IMG/VR virus record: IMGVR_UViG_3300044799_000154
Coordinates: 57,518-121,517 of that record
DNA length: 64,000 bases
Source: a virus
Reading direction: 5' to 3' (one strand)
Shown in pieces: positions 26,644 through 36,400 of this stretch; position 1 is the first letter of the stretch; each line of letters starts with the position of its first letter. The notes below the pieces were generated by a model, which was not told the origin of the DNA, did not search any database, and saw only the letters and a program-made list of their open reading frames with translations. The position numbers and the translations under genes were made by a program.

Positions 26644-27984
26644 CTAAGTTATTGTTAAAATTTTCTCCTCTATTAAAGTACTTAAATCAATCCTAAAAAC
26701 ATTATTTTCCCTGTCAACCACAAAGATCTTTCCAGTAGATAAAGTTGGAGTTGTCGTAGTTGCATTATTCTCTGAATAACCATCAGAGTAATAACCAGAG
26801 TCTGAATCATAAGCCCAAGCCCTGTAATAATAATGAACTCCTCCAATTAATCCTATATTATTGTAAGATGTTCCAATGTCAAAATAAACTAAATCACCAT
26901 CTGAAATATTTGCTGGATAAGAACCTATCTTTCGTATAATCTTAGTCTTATCTCCACCTGTTCCTTTTGTCCAAGCAAGATTGATTTGATGAGAATCTAT
27001 TATAGTACATCCTAGACTAGAAGGATCATTTGGTTTGGTATAAAAGGTTACTTCATTACCATAGCCATATCCTACTGAATTGTAAGCATAAGCTCTAACA
27101 TAATACAAAGTTCCAGGAGCAAGACTTGTCATTGATTCAGTGAAAGCTCCAGTTCCAAAAGGACCAGGACTTTCTTCGGTCTTAGAATCAGATATTGTTG
27201 GAGTCCCAGTTGTGTTCCAACAAATTCCTCTCTTAGTACAATTTGCTCCACCAGTAGCGGTAATAGTTCCATTTCCAGTAGCCGTGGTTTCTTCTACACT
27301 GGAAACTGCTTCAGTTGTAACTGTTGGAGCTGTTGGAGCTACATATTCCATAATTGCATCAGCAATCAAATTCCAGTAAGTAGTACCAAATGTCCAATTT
27401 ACTGCTGTTGCAGATTGAGTAGCTGTAACAACTTTATACTCTCCATGTTCAAGATTATTTACACAACTTACAATAAGTGTAAATCCAGAACCAACAGTTG
27501 GTGTCCCAACATTATACTTATATAAGAGTCCAACTATCATATCATGAGCATTTGATGTTGTAATGTTGACACTTGGATTGGAAGTACCATCGCCACCAGC
27601 AGACGGATTAGCTCCCGCATTACTATCAAAAATTGTTGTAGTATCTGCTCCACTAATGCCAAATGCTATCCCAGTCCAACCTTGAACATTTGGAGCACCA
27701 CTTACCGCAACTGTTATAGAAATAGTTCCATGACTTGTCCAGACAGCATACCACTCTTCAAAGTTTTGATAAGCACTACCATGAATATATTGTACTCGTT
27801 TCCTTAAAGTCCATGTAAGGGCAGGATTTGATGTTATACCAGTAACAGTTTTATAACCACCACTATCAAAAGAACCTGCTGTAACAATTAAAACATCATT
27901 ATCCTGAGTAGTAACCAAATTAAATGTCGTTGGTGGGTAAGAGCCATTTAAACCTGAAACAGCTCCATCAATAGCTAAAGTCAT
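26644..27984 (-). CDS. Adhesin with fibronectin type III domains
   Basis: A 446-residue beta-rich protein. An N-terminal beta-sandwich of about 215 residues is followed by two fibronectin type III-like domains (APTVTTEAVSSVEETTATGNG with LAPGTLYYVRAYAYNSVG; DPSSLGCTIIDSHQINLAWTKG with YYYRAWAYDSDSG). The last 30 residues contain NNVFRIDLSTLIEEK, nearly the same as the end of the adjacent protein at 28041-29072. It is probably a tail-tip decoration or receptor-binding protein. No signal peptide, consistent with virion assembly in the cytoplasm. Confidence 0.72.
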   Translation of the reverse strand: MTLAIDGAVSGLNGSYPPTTFNLVTTQDNDVLIVTAGSFDSGGYKTVTGITSNPALTWTLRKRVQYIHGSAYQNFEEWYAVWTSHGTISITVAVSGAPNVQGWTGIAFGISGADTTTIFDSNAGANPSAGGDGTSNPSVNITTSNAHDMIVGLLYKYNVGTPTVGSGFTLIVSCVNNLEHGEYKVVTATQSATAVNWTFGTTYWNLIADAIMEYVAPTAPTVTTEAVSSVEETTATGNGTITATGGANCTKRGICWNTTGTPTISDSKTEESPGPFGTGAFTESMTSLAPGTLYYVRAYAYNSVGYGYGNEVTFYTKPNDPSSLGCTIIDSHQINLAWTKGTGGDKTKIIRKIGSYPANISDGDLVYFDIGTSYNNIGLIGGVHYYYRAWAYDSDSGYYSDGYSENNATTTTPTLSTGKIFVVDRENNVFRIDLSTLIEEKILTIT

Positions 27985-28040
27985 AACCTCTTAAACCCAT
28001 CTTTTTTTCAATTTTATCTCCATGTTATCTTAACTTTCTT

Positions 28041-29072
28041 TCAAGTTACAACAAGTTTTTTCTCTTCAACCAGACCACTAAGATCTATCCTAAATACATT
28101 GTTATCTTTGTCAATTACAAATATTTTGTTAGAAGGCAAAGTAGGTTGTTCTTCTATTCCCCATGTATCATGTGCTGGTTCAGTTGCTTGGTATTTAGAT
28201 ACGAATATCCAATCCAAATCAAGAGTAGGATTAACACTATAACCACCTTCCATTTCAAAAAGAGTTACATTTACTGGTATATGTGTAGTATGATTTACTA
28301 TTTGACTTCCATTATCTACATAATATGATGATGATGTATTAGCAATCCATCTTAATTCATAAAGATGAAATACATTAGCAGATGGTGCTGTCCAAGCGGT
28401 TTTATCTTCAGCAGTATAATAATCCAAGATTTGACCCGCCCCAGATTGAAATATTGAATATTCTGCATTATCAGATTTTTGAAGACCATAATCAGACCCA
28501 TTAGTGGCACTACTTCTTAGATTAAATTTTAGTCTGAGTGAAGTTGGAAGTGTTCCTTTGCTTCTTTCCTTACTATTAACACCAGACAGTGTTAAGTAGC
28601 CACCAGATTCAACTATTGTACCACTTACTGCTGTCCATTTGTTACTATCAATAGAACCATCAGCAAAGTTATCAAAGAATATGAATGTGGCTACACCTTG
28701 GGCTAAATCAGTTGCTAAATAAGGATATGTAGCATCAGACTTACTATAATAAACATAGATAGTTTTATCTACTGTACTTAAGTCTCCAGCAACTTCTACC
28801 CAGAATATGGCACTTGTACCAGAAACATAAGATTCCATCCAACAATCTATTAAAGTATTTCCAGTATCATCAGTAAATCTAATATCACCAAAATCGTTTC
28901 TACAATGACTGTCACAACTAACTTTTCCAGCAGTTACTCCACCAATGGTTTCAGTTCCGTTTGCTGTTCCAACTTTGTAAACTTTAATGCAAGTCTGATA
29001 GAGTGTTCCAGCATTAGCTGCATGAACAATAAGATGAGACTTTCTATAATTCCAACCAGTAAGCCAAGCCAT
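28041..29072 (-). CDS. DUF2341-type beta-sandwich adhesin
   Basis: A 343-residue protein. Residues 1-120 (GWNYRKSHLIV, RNDFGDIRFTDDTG, IFWVEVAGDLSTVDKTIYVYYSKSDA) match the DUF2341 pattern seen in carbohydrate-binding and surface proteins; residues 130-300 form a LamG-like sandwich (FFDNFADGSIDSNKWTAVSG). The C-terminus carries NNVFRIDLSGLVEEK, shared with the neighbour at 26644. The same DUF2341-plus-sandwich unit is fused to a tail-tube-like domain at 30856-32166. Likely a host-attachment protein of the tail. Confidence 0.78.
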   Translation of the reverse strand: MAWLTGWNYRKSHLIVHAANAGTLYQTCIKVYKVGTANGTETIGGVTAGKVSCDSHCRNDFGDIRFTDDTGNTLIDCWMESYVSGTSAIFWVEVAGDLSTVDKTIYVYYSKSDATYPYLATDLAQGVATFIFFDNFADGSIDSNKWTAVSGTIVESGGYLTLSGVNSKERSKGTLPTSLRLKFNLRSSATNGSDYGLQKSDNAEYSIFQSGAGQILDYYTAEDKTAWTAPSANVFHLYELRWIANTSSSYYVDNGSQIVNHTTHIPVNVTLFEMEGGYSVNPTLDLDWIFVSKYQATEPAHDTWGIEEQPTLPSNKIFVIDKDNNVFRIDLSGLVEEKKLVVT

Positions 29073-29075
29073 ATT

Positions 29076-30215
29076 TTAATTCAGTCTCCTTTTACTTTCT
29101 TTTATTCTTCTAACTTTAATTTGAGGAGGAAGGATAACCAGTTCACAATTTCCTTCCTTCTCAATATTAGTATACTTGCAGATTATTGAATGATTTCCAG
29201 AGCCAGCAAATAAAGTTCCTATGTAATTACTATTCATATCCAGAACTGGAGACCCTGAATCTCCACCAAGACTAAAGTTCTTGCCTGAAACTAGAATACA
29301 ATCAATAAATGTAGCAGAACCTCTTGAATATTTTACAGTACCTGTCCAACTTGTAGATACTACACTTCCAACTGTTACTCCAGTAGTTCTTCCTACTTTC
29401 TGTACTCTTTGATTAAGATTTGGAAGTTTCTTTCCAATTGGTAATCCAATACCATATATTTTAACAAGACAGATATTTGTTATAGGATTACATTTAGGAC
29501 AATTGGAACATCCAATGAAAGAAGCAAAGGCGATGTCTACTCGGTTAAAGAAAGCTTCTTCAGGTCTGAAAGTTTTAAAGATCTTAAGAAAAAAATCTTT
29601 GATAGGATTCTTGACCTGTATAAACTTGATCTCAATACATTTGTAGAATTCTCCTATTTTATCTATAGGTTCTATTCCACCATCGTAAGGAGAAGGTTGC
29701 AGTATAGAATCTCCTACCTTAGCTGTATTCTCTTTTCCAAAACAATGATTATTAGAAGCCATAAGCAATCTTCCAGTTCCATTTTCAATAAATAAACAAT
29801 TTAATGTACAGGCAGTAGATCTATAATGTGTTGCTGAGGTCCCTGCTAGAAGAGGACGATATCTTAATTGTGTTTTTTGTCTTGGTGTAACAGGTCTAGG
29901 AGCAACTACTTCTACTTCATCAAGAGAATGAACTTCTCCCATTTCAACTACATCCACAGGATAACCATTAATAGTTTCTGGAATTAGATCTTCAAGAGAA
30001 AGATGTTTATTAAAAATCTTTGAGATCACATTTCGTTTTCTAAACTGATCTCGTGGAATCTTCTTTGAAACATAAACTCTAATAGCCAAAGAATTGAGAA
30101 TCTTTCCATCCTTGATTTTGGGTTGTAATTCTCCATCAATACCAATTACATTAGGATATTTCCTCAGATCTAGAAAACATTTAGTTAACTCTTCTTCTGT
30201 ACTGAATGCTTGCAT
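29076..30215 (-). CDS. Trypsin-like serine protease
   Basis: A 379-residue protein with a chymotrypsin-fold protease. The triad is visible: SNNHCFG (His157), RVDIAFAS (Asp227) and SLGGDSGSPVLD (Ser320 in GDSGSP). The N-terminal 120 residues are a separate region seen in bacterial and archaeal 'Nal1-like' peptidases (IGIDGELQPKIKDGK, LAIRVYVSKKIP). A small Cys cluster CSNCPKC precedes the last third. There is no signal peptide. In the tail-adhesin module it may mature tail proteins or cut host surface proteins such as the S-layer; both are inference. It has an agaagg ribosome site. Confidence 0.88.
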   Translation of the reverse strand: MQAFSTEEELTKCFLDLRKYPNVIGIDGELQPKIKDGKILNSLAIRVYVSKKIPRDQFRKRNVISKIFNKHLSLEDLIPETINGYPVDVVEMGEVHSLDEVEVVAPRPVTPRQKTQLRYRPLLAGTSATHYRSTACTLNCLFIENGTGRLLMASNNHCFGKENTAKVGDSILQPSPYDGGIEPIDKIGEFYKCIEIKFIQVKNPIKDFFLKIFKTFRPEEAFFNRVDIAFASFIGCSNCPKCNPITNICLVKIYGIGLPIGKKLPNLNQRVQKVGRTTGVTVGSVVSTSWTGTVKYSRGSATFIDCILVSGKNFSLGGDSGSPVLDMNSNYIGTLFAGSGNHSIICKYTNIEKEGNCELVILPPQIKVRRIKESKRRLN

Positions 30216-30293
30216 GTTCTTTTACCTTCTAGGAATGGAGTTCTCTACTAATAGAAAGTATATAGAAATTAATAAGGTTATCTAAGGTATGGA

Positions 30294-30779
30294 TCATTTG
30301 TTCCACATATCCTTTTTCTTATATAGACATTTCCTATGAGGATTCTCTATATATCCATTCTTTCTAAGGATCTCCCAGAGGATCCTAGCTTGTTGAGATA
30401 GACCTTCATGACAAGAATAGAATTTACCATCTTTCTTGCTTATAGATATTGACTTCTGATTCTTGTATTGTAGAATGAAAGAATCATCTTCTTCAATAAT
30501 ATCTATGTCAGCATGACTGTCTCGGAATATCTTCTTTAGGATTGTTTTAGAGAGATTCTCTGTCATTATTCTACCTTGACAGAATTGTAATCCTCTAGCA
30601 TTCTTGTTTATTGGTTGGACTTCAAGAGGATATGCTTTACTAGGTTTGAAGGAAATATTTAGACTCTCGTCCCTAGAATCATCTTTTGCACTAGAAGAAG
30701 TCTTACTAAAATGTTCGGGATGAGACCATCCCTCAATCAGTCGTTTACCCTCCTTACCTTTCATTCCACATCTATCCAA
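30294..30779 (-). CDS. Hypothetical protein with uncertain start
   Basis: A 161-residue frame. The C-terminal 90 residues (from MTENLSKTILKK, ATG at 30566, preceded by aaggt) look like a compact alpha/beta domain; the N-terminal 71 residues are Ser/Lys-rich and low in structure. A TATA-like sequence (TTTAAATAGG) 40-50 bases before 30779 favours the longer form, but its ribosome site is weak. No family is recognised. Confidence 0.5.
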   Translation of the reverse strand: MDRCGMKGKEGKRLIEGWSHPEHFSKTSSSAKDDSRDESLNISFKPSKAYPLEVQPINKNARGLQFCQGRIMTENLSKTILKKIFRDSHADIDIIEEDDSFILQYKNQKSISISKKDGKFYSCHEGLSQQARILWEILRKNGYIENPHRKCLYKKKDMWNK

Positions 30780-30819
30780 TTACAAGATAATTGCTTACTT
30801 ACCTTTAATAGTGTTTCAC

Positions 30820-30833
30820 ACCTATTTAAAGCT
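30820..30833 (-). promoter_or_regulatory. Candidate TATA box before the hypothetical gene at 30294-30779
   Basis: On the - strand the sequence reads AGCTTTAAATAGGT, similar to the CTTATATAGGT part of the late promoter motif, and lies about 45 bases upstream of the first possible start codon. Confidence 0.35.
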
Positions 30834-30855
30834 TTGTTCTTCATTAAAATAAATA

Positions 30856-32166
30856 TTAGAGAGTTGTGATTTCCTCAGGTCCCCAATCCCCATGACTGGG
30901 CTCAGGACTAACATATTTACTTGCAAATATCCAATCAACATAGCCAATATTTGTCCCTGCACCATAGAATGCTATGCCAATTAAACCACTTGCTGAACCT
31001 GCATCTATCCCAGTAATTTCATTAATACCGTCAAATAATGCCTTATGACTACTACCTACAACCATTTCTTCCATTAGATGCCAAACACCCAAAGTTAAAA
31101 ATGGAGCAGAGGTTCCGAAGAAATAACTAGGAGGTATTCTATAATGCTGACAGACCCACCCAAAAGGAGGTCCATAAACCATATAAAATGTATTTGCATT
31201 AGTATAACGATATATTAAATCCATGTCACTTGCAGAAACCTTGATACATCGAGACTTAATTCTTGCATTTGTTATAGTTGAATTAGTTAAACAAGCCATA
31301 CCTCCACTAGGAAAAGTACTAGTACACTGGATTGTTCCATCTCCAATAGCTACCCATGAACCACTCACTATTGTCCAACCAGTTAATACATCACAATCAT
31401 CAAAATGTAAGAAAGTATTATCTCCATTACTTGTTGTCGTGGCATCTGCTTTACCATAATACACATAAATTCTCTGATTTATTGAACTTAGATCATCTGC
31501 CACTTCAACCCAAAATATAGCATAGTTGCCATCAACTTTACTTTCCATCCAATAATCTAAAAGTGTAAAGCCGTCATCATCAGTAAATCTTACATCACCA
31601 AAATCAGTTCTACAATGATTATTAAGATAAACATCATCATCATTGTCTATTCCACTTCCAAAGTGAACAGTTATCAGTTTCTGATAGTTAGTTCCAGCTC
31701 CAGCAGCATAATTAATAATATGATATTTTCGATATTCCCAACCTAGTAACCATTCCAAAGTCGAAGAGGTTGCACTAATAGCTATGAAATCATATTCTTC
31801 TTCTAGCCATCCAGAAACTGGAATATTGATAGTAGCTTTCTTGAACCTACAATTGTAAAGATATAGAGAAGGAGAGCTAGGATCAGTAGAACTTTCCAAT
31901 AACAAATCAAAAGGAATATTATTGTTCCAAGAGAAAGGAGATATATTTATACCAAGAAGGCTAAGATAATAAGTATTAACCCAAAGCCGTTTGATATGTC
32001 CTAAGATTTCTTGGGTTCCTTCGGTAATAATTGTATTAGGAGTTATTTGTTCTATCCCATAGTATTCTTCTAAGCTATTGTTTATTTCTATAGAGACATT
32101 AGAACAACCAACTTCTATTCCATTAATCAGAATCTTAGCAGTTCCACTCTTGAAGATCTTTCCCAT
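30856..32166 (-). CDS. Tail-tube-like domain fused to a DUF2341 adhesin
   Basis: A 436-residue two-part protein. Residues 1-130 match the major tail tube protein of this genome (GTAKILINGIEV, LWVNTYYLSLLG, SPSLYLYNCRFKKATINIPVSGWLEEEYDFIA). Residues 140-430 are the DUF2341 plus LamG-like unit also found at 28041-29072 (LLGWEYRKYHIINY, RTDFGDVRFTDDDG, FWVEVADDLSSINQRIYVYYGKADA). The fusion could place a glycan-binding head on the tail tube or cap. Six bases separate it from the glycosyltransferase gene upstream. Confidence 0.75.
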   Translation of the reverse strand: MGKIFKSGTAKILINGIEVGCSNVSIEINNSLEEYYGIEQITPNTIITEGTQEILGHIKRLWVNTYYLSLLGINISPFSWNNNIPFDLLLESSTDPSSPSLYLYNCRFKKATINIPVSGWLEEEYDFIAISATSSTLEWLLGWEYRKYHIINYAAGAGTNYQKLITVHFGSGIDNDDDVYLNNHCRTDFGDVRFTDDDGFTLLDYWMESKVDGNYAIFWVEVADDLSSINQRIYVYYGKADATTTSNGDNTFLHFDDCDVLTGWTIVSGSWVAIGDGTIQCTSTFPSGGMACLTNSTITNARIKSRCIKVSASDMDLIYRYTNANTFYMVYGPPFGWVCQHYRIPPSYFFGTSAPFLTLGVWHLMEEMVVGSSHKALFDGINEITGIDAGSASGLIGIAFYGAGTNIGYVDWIFASKYVSPEPSHGDWGPEEITTL

Positions 32167-32172
32167 TTTAGA

Positions 32173-32676
32173 TCATTCCCTTTGGTCTTTCAAATGTTTT
32201 GCTCGCATAGGTAAAGTTTCTATTTGGTAACCAAAATGTCTTATTTTACTCCACATATAAAGACATTCACAGATTCCAGAAGGATTCCAATCATAATATT
32301 TCTTAAGTAGATCTGTTCTCCATATACTTGTTCCAAATGCTAAATGTCCTTGAAGAGTCTCATAATCAAGAGCAACTACTCCCACTTTATCATTTTTTTC
32401 TAAGATCTGTAAAGCTTCATCAACATAACCATAAGGAAGTAAAGTATCTGAGTCCAAAACAAGAATATATTTTGTTGAAGTGAGATCAATCATCTTTCTC
32501 CTAGCTTCCCAAAACTTCATGTCAGATATCTCTACATTGTTCACAAATAGTATTGTATCAGAAGTAGCAATTATGCGGATTGGATATTTCTTGAAGAGCT
32601 CTCTATGATGCTCAATAAATTTAACTAAGATTTCTTTCTTCTCTTTGATAGGAATTGTGATAGTTAAAAGATCCAT
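32173..32676 (-). CDS. GT-A (family 2-like) glycosyltransferase in the tail module
   Basis: A 167-residue protein. KYILVLDSDTLLPYGYVDEAL contains the DSD metal-binding motif of GT-A enzymes, preceded by KFWEARRKMIDL and followed by VGVVALDYETL. It is shorter than most family 2 enzymes (200-300 residues), so it is a minimal catalytic domain. It lies between two tail-tube-like genes, away from the main glycan block, which suggests that its target is a tail protein. It could instead have arrived with its neighbours by module exchange. Confidence 0.75.
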   Translation of the reverse strand: MDLLTITIPIKEKKEILVKFIEHHRELFKKYPIRIIATSDTILFVNNVEISDMKFWEARRKMIDLTSTKYILVLDSDTLLPYGYVDEALQILEKNDKVGVVALDYETLQGHLAFGTSIWRTDLLKKYYDWNPSGICECLYMWSKIRHFGYQIETLPMRAKHLKDQRE

Positions 32677-32692
32677 TAATGTTCATCCTCCA

Positions 32693-33418
32693 TTAACATC
32701 CTGAATGATGAAAAACTGCTGTTATTGTACAAGTTCCAGAAATGTGAGCTACAGTACTAATAAGAGAAGGATCATCCAAAACAACAGAACCAGTACTTTC
32801 CCAATGATTAAAAATATTAGAATCAGTTTCAATATAAGTTATAGTATAATCTCCTGCTGCTTTTGTTAAAGTTTGAGGTAAAGGAACGTAAGTTTCTAGA
32901 GGAGGAGAAATAGTTATCTCTCCTTCATGATCATGCCAAGGTTCCCATTCACATCTTGAGTCTATTACTACACTATAAGTTGGAAGTGGAGGGATAGTAT
33001 TTGTACCAGCAGAAAAAGCTATAAAATCATAAGATTCCTCTAGCCAACCATTTGCTGGTATTGAGATTGATCCTTTCTTAAATCTACAATTATAAAGATA
33101 TAAAATAGGAGAGTCTGGATCAGAAGAAGCTTGAAGTCTCATATCAAATTCAAAATTGGGAACTGTTGGTCCTACTCCACCAAGAAGAAGTCTTAGATAA
33201 TAAATGTTAACCCAAGCTTTCTCAATAGTTCCAGAAATTTCTATTAGCCCAAACTCATCAGCAGAAGCAACAGGATGATGATACATGTTCGGATCTTCAA
33301 TTGAATAATAAGGTTCTACAGGAGTATTGTAATCTACCTTGACGCTTCTACAATCTATGATTTCCATGTCTTGAAGGTAGATCTTAGCTGTCCATCCCCT
33401 AAATATTCTGTGAGACAC
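32693..33418 (-). CDS. Tail-tube-like domain fused to an InlB-repeat-like domain
   Basis: A 241-residue protein. Residues 1-150 resemble the tail tube protein (GWTAKIYLQDMEIIDC, AWVNIYYLRLLL, SPILYLYNCRFKKGSISIPANGWLEESYDFIAF). The last 80 residues (PLPQTLTKAAGDYTITYIET, FNHWESTGSVVLDDP, TCTITAVF) resemble InlB B-repeat-type beta domains, in which a 'F-x-x-W' centre is typical. A similar domain ends the protein at 48387-50225. It probably decorates the tail surface or forms a tail terminator ring. Confidence 0.72.
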   Translation of the reverse strand: MSHRIFRGWTAKIYLQDMEIIDCRSVKVDYNTPVEPYYSIEDPNMYHHPVASADEFGLIEISGTIEKAWVNIYYLRLLLGGVGPTVPNFEFDMRLQASSDPDSPILYLYNCRFKKGSISIPANGWLEESYDFIAFSAGTNTIPPLPTYSVVIDSRCEWEPWHDHEGEITISPPLETYVPLPQTLTKAAGDYTITYIETDSNIFNHWESTGSVVLDDPSLISTVAHISGTCTITAVFHHSGC

Positions 33419-33419
33419 A

Positions 33420-36400
33420 TTAGTCTACCTCCGTTGGATTCTCGGCTGGTTTCCTTCTTCCTTTCTGTTCTATTCGTCTAACTCTTTCAGAGATCTGGTA
33501 AACATTACCTTCAAAGTAAATTGGATCTAAAGACAGAATTAGATCTACATAGTAATCATTTTCTTCAATATGATGAATGATTGTCTCAATTCTGTAACTT
33601 CTATTGTCAAGAGTCATATCAGCAAATTCAGGGACAGAGTTATCAACTACTAGAACTTTTCCAGGGTCTAAGTTTTCCATTCCAATATATTCTGCTTCTA
33701 CATTCTTTATTGTTATAATTGGATCTTTGTACTTGACTACAAATTCAAGAGCTCTTCTTGCAGCAGCAGTATCTGAGTATAGAGTCTCATCAAATAATTC
33801 TTTAAATCGAACACCATTGCCAAACTCAGAAGTAGCATCCTCATATTCTCCATACCATCTAGCTTGATCGAAATGAATCCAATCAATTAAGAGATAATCT
33901 CCAACTGCTGGTACTCCTCCAAAAGTAGCTGTTAGTTCAAATTCAATACTCTGCAAAGTTCCTACACAATTTCCTGTCCATCCATCAGCATCTTCACCTA
34001 CAGGAATTTCTATAGTTGTCCAGTTATCACTTGTCATTCCAGAAAATTGGACTTGAGTAGTAGCTGTATTACCATCTGCAAAGATAAATCTAACTACTAA
34101 TTGTGAGATTCCAGTTGGGAAATTACCATAATGAGGAGCAGCTACAAACTTAAAGGATTTAGCTGAAGCTTTAGTTTCTAGATCAACTATTTCATCCAAT
34201 GGATTAGAATTAACCAGCCAATCTAAACGATAAGTAGCAGTTACATTTCCACTTCCATGGAATCGTATTGATCGAATATGATCCCAACCAGTATAACCTC
34301 CAATAGTTGCAAAGTCTGCTCTTGCAGGTTCAAACCATTTCCATCCTACGAAATTATCAGTGATTTGATACCTATACCCATCTATCATAACTGGAACATA
34401 TACTGCTTTGGAGAACTCAATATCAATTGTTGATCCTGTATTCTGTCCATATAGCCAGAATCCTATATTGGGCTTAGAAGCAGAACTGTAATTTTGATCT
34501 ACACTGTAGTTATGATAGAAATCTAAAGTTTGTGTAGACAAGATCACTTTATAAGAGCTAGAGCCTTTTTTCATTTCCTCAGAATCATCTTCAGCACTTC
34601 CTGAAATTAGACTCCAGAAAGCAGTTCCTCCATCAGTCCAAATAACTACTGGAGATGGTATTGTTAATCTAGCTGAAAACTTCTCTGTTCCTGCAACAGA
34701 ATTGTCGGCATAATAGACAGTAAAGTTATTCATGCATCCAGTAGAATACAATCCCATTCCTGTAAGTTTGTATTTAATATAAAGATCTGTGTCTGTAGGT
34801 CCTTCAACATAATCAGGAGGTCCTGGAGGCAAATATGGAAAGAGATCTTGATACTCATCAGTGATATTATCATCTGGATACAATAACCTTACATAAGTTC
34901 CACCAGAACCCCATTTGTAATAAACTTCAACATGTCCAGTTCCTGTATGGAAACAACCAGCACTATGAAGTCTCATCTTTTTACCTGAAGAACAACCCAA
35001 ACTGAATTCTACTTCTAAACTTCCAGGTCCAAAAAGAACAGGAGTATGACACCAACCATCTGGATGATTCCATATCCACCAAGAACCAGTTGTAGCTCCT
35101 GAGATCTTAATTGAATTTGTTCCAGCTTTTGGAGTAGGTGGTGCAGGTTGTAAAGTACATGAGCAGGTAAGAAGTCCAGTCCATACAAATGGTAATGAAC
35201 CTCCACCTAAAGAATCAGACCAACGATCATAATCCCAAGGAATAACTTTGTTATCTCGACCATAGACTTTTACTTTATTACAAAGCAATTCTTCTGGATC
35301 AGTTACATCATAATCAGTTAGATCTTCTCTATAAAGTACAAGTGGAATAGTAGGAGGATCATCTCGATATTGGATATGTCCAACTGTATCTCTTCTCTTG
35401 AACCATCTAGCCATTTTCTCTTCATCAATATACCAATCATGCTCTGTTGCATCACTTACTTTAGTCATTGCATCAATTAAAGGTTCTCCATCAAAATCTA
35501 GTTGTCTAGTGGGTCTAGGTATCAAATCTTCAATATGATCAGTACCTATTACTGCTGAAATATTTAGATTACATTTTTCAGTAGCAAGAGGTTCTTCTGT
35601 TCCTGTGCCTCCATTCCATCTAATAGCTATTTCAGAAGTTGAAAGAACTCCTGAATAAAGAACTATTTCATCTAGTTTAGTGTAATAAAGATGATCGGCA
35701 ATAGTATTGGAACCAAATCTTAGAGGTTCAGTATTCAATATTGAAGCAGTAAGATTATCTTCAACAACAAGTGGAGCTTTTAATGTATTATCTATGTACA
35801 ATTTAATTCCACTTGCAACTCCACTACCATCATAAGTCATTACTAAATGATGCCAAGCACTATTTAACCATGAACAAGGATACACTCCTTCAGTAAGTGT
35901 AAGAAGTATTCTATTACCAGTTAAACCATTAGAACTAAGAACTATATTTAAATTAAGTCCATCCTGTTCAAATATAGTCCAACCTGTGAAAGGAGTACCT
36001 GAATATTTTGAGATTAAAGGAAAGATTCCAGCCCAGTCAGTTTCAAGTTTACTTGAATCCATCCAGAACCAGAATTCCACAGAGAAAGGAGTATTCCAAT
36101 CAAAATCAGTGATATCTCCACAAGTTACTGATCCAGTCTGAGAGGATTGAAAATATAAAGCGTTTCCCAATTTTCCAGAGACCCAAGTTGGTGCTAGACC
36201 TGGATTCAATAAATCCTCATAAGTTCCATCTCTTCCAAAATAGCTTGAATCAGTTATTAGAGTTCCAGATCCTTCATTAATATGCCAATGTCCTTCTTCA
36301 AAGAAAGATGGTGTAAAAGATGAGAGAATGTCAAGAACAATTTGTGTAGCATATTCAGTTTCTGGATATGATTGAGTAAATTTATCTGTCAAAAGAAGAA

